In this document: positions 1 to 6,132 of the stretch, one piece after another | Layout: each line of letters begins with the position of its first letter | Position numbering within the stretch: the stretch's first letter is position 1 | From: Pseudomonadota bacterium | GTDB lineage: Bacteria > Pseudomonadota > Alphaproteobacteria > Acetobacterales > Acetobacteraceae | Assembly (NCBI GenBank): GCA_021826485.1 | Contig: JAKAZX010000237.1 | Span: 1-6,508 of the forward strand | Reading direction: 5' to 3' | DNA: 6,508 nucleotides | Program-made: the position numbers and the translations under genes | Notes under the pieces: model-generated | The model's database searches: none | What the model was told of the DNA's origin: nothing | The model's input: the letters and a program-made list of their open reading frames with translations, nothing else

Positions 1-492
1 GGTGCGGAACACCAGCAGCCGCTCATTGATCGCGCGCAACTGCTGCAGCAGCAGCGCATTGCCGGCAAGCCCGGCGAGCGATTCGTGGAATGCGGCGTCG
101 CGCCGCGCCAGTTCCGCAACGTCGGGGGCGGTGGCCGAGGCCACGCTGCGCCAGTCATCCGCGAGCGCCGCCAGCCGGTCCGGCGGCGCGCCGGCCGCCG
201 TCAGCGTTTCCACCGCGAACAGTTCCAGCGCCAGCCGCACGTCGTACAGCTCCACCAGTTCGCTGACCTTCACCTGCCGGACGGCGTGGCCGCGATTGTC
301 CATGCGCCGGACGAAGCCGTTGGTCGCCAGCACGTGCAGCGCCTCCCGCACCGGGCTGCGGCTGACGCCGAACTCCCGGCACAGCACGTCCTCTGTCAGA
401 CGGTGCTCGGGCGGATACTGCCAGTTCAGAATCCGCTCCTTCAGGGTCGCGACGATGGCGGCACTGATCGTCGCGGACGTTTCGCTCGCCAT
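1..492 (-). CDS. GntR-family transcriptional regulator, FCD subfamily (3' end beyond window)
   Basis: A DNA-binding regulator that normally senses a small carboxylate or sugar-acid ligand and controls an adjacent catabolic operon. The 164 visible codons start at ATG 490-492, preceded by a purine-rich GGGGGA about ten bases upstream. Residues 10-75 form the GntR winged helix: a helix around IVATLKERIL, then LTEDVLCREFGVSRSPVREAL (residues 32-52), which carries the family's S-R-(S/T)-P-V-R-E-A-L signature, and the wing NGFVRR. From about residue 77 the sequence becomes helical and FCD-like. Asp132 and His136 (RRDAAFHESL), followed by Asn145, match the D-x3-H ... N pattern with which FCD domains hold a metal and ligand. 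Roughly the last 50-70 residues of a usual 215-230 residue protein lie off the left edge. The gene is transcribed away from the three-gene operon starting at 1112, so it is the natural candidate for its repressor; this is inferred from position only. Ligand unknown. Confidence 0.92.
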   Translation of the reverse strand, partial: MASETSATISAAIVATLKERILNWQYPPEHRLTEDVLCREFGVSRSPVREALHVLATNGFVRRMDNRGHAVRQVKVSELVELYDVRLALELFAVETLTAAGAPPDRLAALADDWRSVASATAPDVAELARRDAAFHESLAGLAGNALLLQQLRAINERLLVFRT

Positions 493-599
493 CGCCGGCG
501 GGTCCCCCGCAAAGCCGTGTGCATGATTGCGTACAGGACGGGATATGGCTGCGAACGGGCGGGGCGGCAAGCCGGCGGGCGTCAGGACGGCGGATGCGC

Positions 600-905
600 C
601 GTGGGGGGCCAGGATCGCGGGGCGCTGGCCCCCAGGTCACGCAGCGTCGCCGGTTCCCGGTAGCCTGCGAGCGGCTGGCCGTGCAGCACCGCGGCGGCGA
701 AGGCGACCATCCGCTGCTGCATGTGGGCGATGTTGCCTGCGCCTCACTCGCCCTCTCCATGCGGGCCGCGGACGGTGACGATCATGCGCGGGCCGGCGCA
801 GCGGCGCAGGCAGTCCGGGCTGCCCTCGAGGCTCTCGGAGAAATCCCACAGGCCGCGGCTGTCATCCAACACGCCCACGACGCTCCCGCCGGTTCGGGTC
901 AAGGC
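600..905 (-). pseudogene. Decayed 3' remnant of a probable Gfo/Idh/MocA-family oxidoreductase
   Basis: Reading the minus strand from about 905 down to 630 gives a protein-like frame with strong G/C third positions: SVVGVLDDSRGLWDFSESL, then RMIVTVRGPHGEGE, an in-frame TGA (744-746), then NIAHMQQRMVAFAAAVLHGQ and PATLRDL. After a run of five G (minus strand, 629-633) the plausible continuation AILAPHGASAVL lies in a different frame, as if one base had been lost. The pattern of a beta-strand-rich stretch, then H-M-x-x-(F/M)-V-A-x3-A-A-V-x-x-G-x-P, then A-T-L-x-D, resembles the C-terminal end of Gfo/Idh/MocA NAD(P)-dependent dehydrogenases. That family assignment is from memory and moderate at best. 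No start codon or Rossmann N-terminus is visible upstream, so only the last third or so survives. It points the same way as the GntR gene and may once have been co-transcribed with it. Confidence 0.45.
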
Positions 906-1111
906 GTGATGACGCTGCGCCCCGCGGCTGCGGAGGGGTGCGGCAGCGAAGGTTCATCTGTTGAACCAGCCACATCGAAAATGTCCCAGGCGTCGTTTCA
1001 TCGTGGACCGCCGGCGCGCGAAGTGCAAAATGCTCCTGTGAATACGCACATGTCTGACTGCATCGGCCGCGCGGCGCCGCCGGCTCATCCCGTGAACCAG
1101 TGTGAAGATCG
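906..1111. other. Noncoding spacer between the gene remnant and the hydrolase operon
   Basis: No frame here looks like protein: the open frames are arginine- and proline-rich shadows expected in GC-rich DNA. The stretch should hold the promoter of the operon that begins at 1112, but I find no convincing -35/-10 pair. It contains the inverted repeat at 951-967 and a loose TGTG/CACA dyad at 1037-1050. A TGA at 1103-1105, in frame with the hydrolase, closes that reading frame just before its ATG. Confidence 0.6.
951..967. repeat. Perfect 6-bp inverted repeat, possible operator
   Basis: GGTTCA (951-956) and TGAACC (962-967) are exact reverse complements separated by five bases (TCTGT). The element lies about 145 bp before the hydrolase start codon. 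It is not followed by a T tract, so a terminator is unlikely. A regulator-binding dyad is possible but unproven. Confidence 0.4.
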
Positions 1112-2815
1112 ATGCTGAGCTTGTCAAAGTCCGGGCGGCAGCAGCGCATCCGCTGCGAGAAGGGGCCGGCGACCGGGTCGCGCGGCATGGTCGTCACCAA
1201 TCATCCGCTGGCCTCCGCCGCCGCGGTGGAGGTGATGGCCGGTGGCGGCAATGCCGCGGACGCGACCGTTGCCGCGCTGTTTGCGCTGACGGTGGTCGAG
1301 CCGATGATGGTCGGCATCTTCGGCGGCGGCTGCACGGTGATCCACGCGGCGGACGGGACGGAGGTGGCGATCGACGGGCTGTGCACGGCGCCCGCCGCAT
1401 GCCGGCCGGACGTGTTCACGCCGGTTTCCGATACCTGGCCCGACTACATGGAGACCGTGGGGCGGGAGAATCGTGTCGGCATCCGCGCCATCGCCGTTCC
1501 CGGCAACCTGCGCGCATGGTGCGAACTACTGGCCCGGTTCGGCCGATGCCGTCTCGGCGATGTGATGGAAGCGGCGATCCGCATCGCCGAGCGCGGGTTC
1601 GCCATCTCCCGGTATCTGGAGAACTGCATCGCCGAGCAGGCGGCCGATCTGGCGCGCGATCCGGCGATCGCGGCGGTCTTCCTGCCGGGCGGCCGGCCGC
1701 TGGCGACGGGCGAACTGCTGGTGCAGGCGGAGTATGCGCAGACGCTGCGGCGGATCGTGCGCGAAGGACCCGATCTGCTCTATCAGGGCAATCTGGGCCG
1801 TGACATTGCCGACCATATCCAGCGGGCCGGCGGATTTCTCGATCACCGGGACCTCGCGCGGTATGCGACCGAATGGCGCGTGCCGGTCCGCGGCAGCTAT
1901 CGCGGCATCGATCTGGTCGGGCCGCCGCCGCCCTGCTCCGGCGGCGTGCATGTCATCCAGATGCTCAACATCATGGAGAAATTCGACGTGGCGGCGCTGG
2001 GTTTCGGCACGCCCGAGACGCTGCATCTGGCGCTGGAGGCGCTGAAGATCGCCGCGTCCGACCGGCGGGCGGCCACCGCCGATCCGGCCTTCGTCGATGT
2101 GCCGGTCGAGCGGCTGATCTCCAAACAGTACGCCGACCTGCGACGATCGGAGATCGATCCGGCCCGTGCCGGCAGTTTCCAGTCGCGCGTGCTGCTCAAT
2201 GAGTCCGACAACACGACGCATGTCACCGTGGCGGACGCCGACGGCAATGTCGTCACCGCCACGCAGACGATCAACAGCCTGTTCGGGGCGCGGGTGATGA
2301 TTCCCGGCACCGGCATCATCCCCAACAACTACATGTACCTGTTCGACCCGCACCCGGGCAACGCGCTGTCGCTGCAACCGGGCAAGCGGATCACCAGCGG
2401 CATTTCCGCCTTCATCGCGTTGCAGGACGGCAGGCCGAAATTCGCCCTCGGGCTGCCGGGCGCGCACCGGATACCCGCCTGCGTGTTCCAGGCGATCATG
2501 AATCTGGTCGATCACGGCATGAGCCTGCAGGAAGCGGTGGAGGCGCCGCGCGTGTTCACGCAGGGCCAGATCGTCGAGGTGGAGGACGGCTTTTCGCCGG
2601 ATGTCGTCCGCGCGCTCTCGGCACTCGGCCATGAGGTGAGCGTGGTGGGGCATGTCGGCGGCGGCATGACGGCAGTCGCCTTCGCCGATTCACGGATGGA
2701 GGGGGCGGCCTGCTGGCGTGCCGACGGTGTGCCGATGGGGATCGGCGGCGGCCCCGCGCGCGCGGGGGTCAGTTTCTGGCCCGACCCGACGCGCAGCGCG
2801 ACGTTCCGCACATAG
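1112..2815 (+). CDS. Gamma-glutamyltranspeptidase-family Ntn hydrolase (amidohydrolase of uncertain substrate)
   Basis: A 567-residue self-cleaving N-terminal-nucleophile hydrolase. Family members mature by autoproteolysis before a Thr, which becomes the N-terminal nucleophile of the small subunit. Here that is Thr368 in NTTHVTVADADGN, giving subunits of about 367 and 200 residues, which is normal. Other family marks are MVVTNHPLAS (26-35), GGGNAADATVAAL (44-56), VEPMMVGIFGGGC (62-74), CSGGVHVIQMLN, Asn388, NNYMYLFDP (405-413), PGKR (423-426), LPGAHRI and APR. Classical GGT recognises gamma-glutamate with residues equivalent to Leu90, Tyr407, Leu410, Thr428 and Ala451, where E. coli has Arg114, Gln430, Asp433, Ser462 and Gly484. 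The changes argue against glutathione and for another amide. There is no signal peptide, so the enzyme is probably cytoplasmic, unlike E. coli Ggt. ATG 1112 is the first start after an in-frame stop. Met26 (1187) would cut into conserved sequence. The ribosome site is weak. It is the first gene of the operon; the binding-protein gene follows after 46 nt. Confidence 0.93.
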   Translation: MLSLSKSGRQQRIRCEKGPATGSRGMVVTNHPLASAAAVEVMAGGGNAADATVAALFALTVVEPMMVGIFGGGCTVIHAADGTEVAIDGLCTAPAACRPDVFTPVSDTWPDYMETVGRENRVGIRAIAVPGNLRAWCELLARFGRCRLGDVMEAAIRIAERGFAISRYLENCIAEQAADLARDPAIAAVFLPGGRPLATGELLVQAEYAQTLRRIVREGPDLLYQGNLGRDIADHIQRAGGFLDHRDLARYATEWRVPVRGSYRGIDLVGPPPPCSGGVHVIQMLNIMEKFDVAALGFGTPETLHLALEALKIAASDRRAATADPAFVDVPVERLISKQYADLRRSEIDPARAGSFQSRVLLNESDNTTHVTVADADGNVVTATQTINSLFGARVMIPGTGIIPNNYMYLFDPHPGNALSLQPGKRITSGISAFIALQDGRPKFALGLPGAHRIPACVFQAIMNLVDHGMSLQEAVEAPRVFTQGQIVEVEDGFSPDVVRALSALGHEVSVVGHVGGGMTAVAFADSRMEGAACWRADGVPMGIGGGPARAGVSFWPDPTRSATFRT

Positions 2816-2847
2816 GCACGCAACCGCCGCAGGCAGAGCGGATCGGC

Positions 2848-2853
2848 AAGGAG
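2848..2853 (+). promoter_or_regulatory. Ribosome binding site AAGGAG for the binding-protein gene
   Basis: AAGGAG lies eight bases before ATG 2862. It decides the start: the open frame extends back to 2718, but the extra 48 residues overlap the end of the upstream hydrolase gene, are arginine-rich and would bury the signal peptide inside the protein. Confidence 0.85.
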
Positions 2854-2861
2854 CGAGAGCA

Positions 2862-4427
2862 ATGACGAGGCTTGGTTTCGCCGCATCGGCCGTGATCGCG
2901 GCGCTGCTGTCGGCAATCGTCGCGGCGGTGCCGACGCGGGCCGAGACCGCCGTCACCATCAATACCGGCCAGATCTTCCGCACCCTCGATCCCGCCAAGA
3001 TTTCCGACCAGAACGACTACGCCGCCGCGGTCAATCTGTACGAAGCGCTGATCACGGTCGCCAAGGATGGCAGCCTCGCGCCGCAGATCGCCGCCGGCTG
3101 GACCGTCTCTCCCGACGCCCGGGAAATCATGTTCAGCATCCGTCGCGATGCCAAATTCTCCGACGGTTCACCGATCACCGCCGCCGACGTGGTCTACAGC
3201 TTCGCGCGGCTGCTCAGGATCAACCAGGGACCGGCCAATCTGTTCAAGGATGTGCTGACGCCCGATGCGATCACCGCGCCCGACGACCATACCGTGAAGT
3301 TCACCCTTGCCCGCGCATTCGCGCCGTTCCTCGCCACCGTTCCGTCGGTGTTCATCGTCAACGCGGAGGTGGTTGCTGACAAGGCCGGCAGCGATGACGG
3401 CCAGAGCTATCTGGCGACGCATGTCGCGGGGTCCGGCGCCTATCTGCTTGGCAGCTACGATCGCGGAACCGGCCTGACGCTGATCCGCAACAAGGAATAC
3501 TACGCGGGCTTCGGCCCCGATCCGATCGATCGGGTGCGCTGGGTCGTCACCAATGACGAGGCCACCGTTAAATCGCTCGCCGCATCCGGCGAACTGACGA
3601 TGAGCGGCCCGTTCCAGGCGCCCGAGACCTACAAGACCCTCGCCGCGATGGGCCGGTTCCGGGTGCTCGACATCAACACCGCAACCGCCTTCTATCTGAA
3701 GCTCAATACCAAGATCGCGCCGACCGACGACATCCACATCCGTCGCGCCATCGCGCTCGCCACCGACTACCGCACGGTGAGGGAGACCATCTATCCCGGC
3801 GGCGTGCTGGATGGCCCGCTGCCGAAGGCCTTCGCCGCGTTCTACGCGAACGACCTGCCGGCGCAGAGATTCGATCTGGCTGCCGCGCGGGACGAGGTGG
3901 CGAAGTCGAAATATCGCGGCCAGACCATCCCGATCACGCTCGCCTACGTGGCGAACACCAAGTTCGAGGAGGAGATCAGCCTGCTCATGCAGTCGAATCT
4001 CGAACAGATCGGCTTCGCCGTCACGCAGCAGCCCGAGCCGTGGAACCGGCTGACCGAGCTGGCGACGAAGCCGCAGACGACGCCGGCGGTGACACAGGTG
4101 TTCTTCGGCCCCACCTATCCGTCGCCGGATTCCATGTTCTTCACCCAGTATGACTCGAAGGCAGCCGGGACGTGGGCCTCCACCGAATGGTTGCAGAACT
4201 CCGAGATCGACGCCCTGATCGATGCAGCCCGCGCAACCGCCGAACCGGCGAAGCAGGCCGAGATCTACCGCACCCTCCAGCACCGGCTGGTCGATCTGCA
4301 ACCGGACGTGTTTCTGCTCACGCTGCATGCGGAAATCGCCATGGACGCATGCCTCACCGGTTACTCGTACGTGCCGATGCAGTCGATCCCGTACGACTTC
4401 CGGCGCTATCGCTGGACCTGCCATTAG
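2862..4427 (+). CDS. ABC transporter substrate-binding protein, SBP_bac_5 (dipeptide/oligopeptide type)
   Basis: A 521-residue periplasmic binding protein that captures a ligand and delivers it to an ABC importer. Residues 1-27 are a Sec signal peptide: T-R at the start, a hydrophobic core AASAVIAALLSAIVAA, then PTRA|ETA as the likely signal peptidase I cut. There is no lipobox Cys. The SBP_bac_5 domain follows: LDPA (42-45), NLYEALI (58-64), G-x-L-A-P-Q-I-A-A-G-W-T-V-S (70-83), and the hallmark KFSDGSPITAADVVYSF (98-114). Later come the IRRAIALATDYRTV segment and a C-terminal lobe ending near residue 521. Length and domain order are normal for this class, which binds peptides, nickel, opines, sugars and other amides, so ligand identity cannot be read from sequence. 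The gene sits between the hydrolase and the DUF917 enzyme with short gaps and is probably co-transcribed with them. No permease or ATPase gene is present in the window, so its transporter partners must lie elsewhere or be shared. Confidence 0.94.
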   Translation: MTRLGFAASAVIAALLSAIVAAVPTRAETAVTINTGQIFRTLDPAKISDQNDYAAAVNLYEALITVAKDGSLAPQIAAGWTVSPDAREIMFSIRRDAKFSDGSPITAADVVYSFARLLRINQGPANLFKDVLTPDAITAPDDHTVKFTLARAFAPFLATVPSVFIVNAEVVADKAGSDDGQSYLATHVAGSGAYLLGSYDRGTGLTLIRNKEYYAGFGPDPIDRVRWVVTNDEATVKSLAASGELTMSGPFQAPETYKTLAAMGRFRVLDINTATAFYLKLNTKIAPTDDIHIRRAIALATDYRTVRETIYPGGVLDGPLPKAFAAFYANDLPAQRFDLAAARDEVAKSKYRGQTIPITLAYVANTKFEEEISLLMQSNLEQIGFAVTQQPEPWNRLTELATKPQTTPAVTQVFFGPTYPSPDSMFFTQYDSKAAGTWASTEWLQNSEIDALIDAARATAEPAKQAEIYRTLQHRLVDLQPDVFLLTLHAEIAMDACLTGYSYVPMQSIPYDFRRYRWTCH

Positions 4428-4452
4428 CTGCGGGCCGGGCGAGCATACACGC

Positions 4453-5574
4453 ATGTCGAAGAATGCCATGCTGGCAGAGCCGGGCTTCGTCCTTGCGGAG
4501 CGCGATCTGCAACCTCTGGCAATCGGTGCGGCCCTGCTCGGCACCGGCGGCGGCGGCAATCCCTATATCGGCATGCTGCGCACTCGCGAACTGATCCGCG
4601 GCGGCGCCGCGGTCCGCATCGTCCCGCTGGATGCGATGCCGGATGGTGCGATGGTCGGCCGGGTCGGCGGCATCGGTGCGCCGCTGATCGGGGTGGAGAA
4701 GATCGCGCAGGGCGGCGAACTGCTGCGGGCGTTGCGCGCGATGGAGGAAGCGGCCGGCGCCCGCATGTCGGCCCTCATCGCGGCGGAGATCGGCGGCGCC
4801 AATGCGATGGCCCCCATCATCGTGGCGGCGCAGGCCGGCCTGCCGGTGCTCGACGGTGACGGGATGGGACGCGCTTTTCCCGAGCTTCAGATGACCACTT
4901 TCGCGATCTATGGCAACCGCGGCACGATGACTGCGCTCGCCGACGACAAGGGCAATGTCGTGGTGCTGCGGCACCTCGTCGATGCGATTGCGCAGGAACG
5001 CTTCGCCCGCACCGTCGCGGTGGCGATGGGCGCAGGCGCTGGCGCGGCGGGCGCGCCGCTGCCGATGGCGTTCGTGCGGCAGGTTGCGATTCCGGGAACC
5101 GTGAGTCAGGCGCTGACAATCGGCCGCATCGTGCTGGATGCGCGTGGGCGGCGCCAGGATGTGGTCGGCCGGATGGTGGAGGAGACCGGTGCCACGCATT
5201 TCTTCACCGGCAAGATCACCGATGTCCGGCGTGATCTGCTGGGCGGATTCGTGCGCGGCCATGTCGATCTCACCGGTATCGATCGCTGGGCCGGTGCGGC
5301 GGCGCGGATCGCGATTCAGAACGAGAACCTCGTGCTGTGGATCGACGGCGCAGCCGCGGCGATGGTCCCGGACCTGATCATCAATCTCGCTGCCGACAGC
5401 GGGGAGCCGATCACCACCGAGATGCTGCGTTACGGCCAGCGCGTGGCGGTGATCGGCCTGCCCGCGCATCCGCTGCTGAAGACCGGGCCGGCCCTGGCGG
5501 TGGTTGGTCCGCAGGCGTTCGGCTATGCGGAGCTGGAATTCCGCCCGCTGCCCGACCGTCGTCTGCCGGCATGA
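4453..5574 (+). CDS. DUF917 / S-methyl-thiohydantoin desulfurase family protein
   Basis: A 373-residue protein of the DUF917 family, which Pfam now names after S-methyl thiohydantoin desulfurase. Members are often encoded near hydantoinase/oxoprolinase genes and act on, or are thought to act on, hydantoin-like rings. The hallmarks are present in order: the glycine loop LLGTGGGGNPY (28-38), AAEIGGANAMAPIIVAAQ (110-127), and LPVLDGDGMGRAFPELQMTT (130-149), the most conserved block. A C-terminal beta-rich domain follows with FTGKITDVRRD and IAIQNENLVLW. The length is about usual and the protein looks complete. There is no signal peptide, so it is cytoplasmic. ATG 4453 is chosen because the family starts about 15-20 residues before the glycine loop. 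The frame is open back to 4222, but that part overlaps the binding-protein gene. ATG 4468 is a possible alternative, and no strong ribosome site separates them. The gap to the upstream gene is 25 nt, so it is the last gene of the operon. The exact reaction here is unknown. Confidence 0.92.
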   Translation: MSKNAMLAEPGFVLAERDLQPLAIGAALLGTGGGGNPYIGMLRTRELIRGGAAVRIVPLDAMPDGAMVGRVGGIGAPLIGVEKIAQGGELLRALRAMEEAAGARMSALIAAEIGGANAMAPIIVAAQAGLPVLDGDGMGRAFPELQMTTFAIYGNRGTMTALADDKGNVVVLRHLVDAIAQERFARTVAVAMGAGAGAAGAPLPMAFVRQVAIPGTVSQALTIGRIVLDARGRRQDVVGRMVEETGATHFFTGKITDVRRDLLGGFVRGHVDLTGIDRWAGAAARIAIQNENLVLWIDGAAAAMVPDLIINLAADSGEPITTEMLRYGQRVAVIGLPAHPLLKTGPALAVVGPQAFGYAELEFRPLPDRRLPA

Positions 5575-5577
5575 CGA

Positions 5578-6089
5578 TCACGGCCGCCGCGCGCTGACAT
5601 TCGCGCAGGCTGATGCCGCCGCCTTGCGCACCGCGTCGATGAATGCACGCAGCTTCGGCGCCTGCGCGGCATGCCGCGGGAAGTACAGGAATAGTCCCGG
5701 CTCCTCGATGCTGGCAGCGGGCAGCACCAACTCCGGCCGGCCGTTGCGATCACGGCGGCGGTGATGGCGGGCGGCAGCGCCACCCGCGGCGCATCGATCC
5801 GCAGCGCGCCGGCGACATGTCCCCGCGGGGCGCGCTGGGTTTGCACAGTTTCGTCGATCTGCGCGAGCGCGGGACCGATGGCGGCGACGAAGCGCGTGCC
5901 GGCCTCCGTCAGCGCGACGCTGCGGGTCGTGCGGGCGAACAGCCTCTGGCCGCGTCGCTGCTCCACCTCCTTCACCGCATGGCTCACCGCGGTGGGGCTC
6001 ATGTTCTGCGCCGCGGCCGCTGCCGCGATTCCGCCGCGGTGCGCGACCGCCAGGACAACCGGGAAATGCGCCAGCAGTTCGCGGTCCAT
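5578..6089 (-). pseudogene. LysR-type transcriptional regulator with an internal deletion and frame change
   Basis: The first ~115 residues (6089 down to about 5745) are a clear LysR N-terminus. A winged helix spans residues 1-64, including AAAAAQNMSPTAVSHAVKEV (22-41), then RLFARTTRSVALTEAG, the linker helix, and the first strand of the effector domain (GALRIDAPRVALP). The natural C-terminus, ELVLPAASIEEPGLFLYFPR then APKLRAFIDAVRKAA, follows at once but in another frame, ending at TGA 5578-5580. A full LysR protein has about 300 residues. Only about 115 plus 50 remain, so roughly 125-130 codons of the ligand-binding domain are missing and the deletion is not a multiple of three. The join falls around 5731-5750, which contains the palindrome GGCCGGCC. 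Without the frame change the N-terminal frame runs on to a nonsense end at 5523, overlapping the DUF917 gene. The LysR stop lies 3 bp from the DUF917 stop, convergent. The protein cannot sense a ligand and is probably non-functional. Confidence 0.87.
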
Positions 6090-6132
6090 TCATGCACCCT
6101 GTCGTATGGCTCCATCGATCCGGCTCGTCTGA

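Noticed and set aside
1037..1045. TGTGAATAC as an extended -10 promoter element
   Set aside because: It matches the -10 consensus poorly and has no -35 hexamer at a suitable distance.
519..1118. 199-residue plus-strand open frame in the region before the operon
   Set aside because: Composition is arbitrary and alanine/arginine-rich. The minus strand over the same stretch has a better coding signal (the gene remnant).
1526..2653. 375-residue open frame antisense to the hydrolase gene
   Set aside because: It is the mirror frame expected in GC-rich coding DNA: rich in Arg, His and Asp with no recognisable domain, while the plus-strand frame has clear family motifs.
3168..4559. 463-residue minus-strand open frame across the binding-protein gene
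   Set aside because: Antisense shadow. It crosses an intergenic gap and has biased composition with no family motif.
4354..5469. 371-residue minus-strand open frame across the DUF917 gene
   Set aside because: Antisense shadow with His/Arg/Asp-rich composition and no motif; the opposite strand matches DUF917 throughout.
5560..5590. Shared transcription terminator between the convergent DUF917 and LysR genes
   Set aside because: The stop codons are only 3 bp apart and no stem-loop followed by a T run is visible on either strand.
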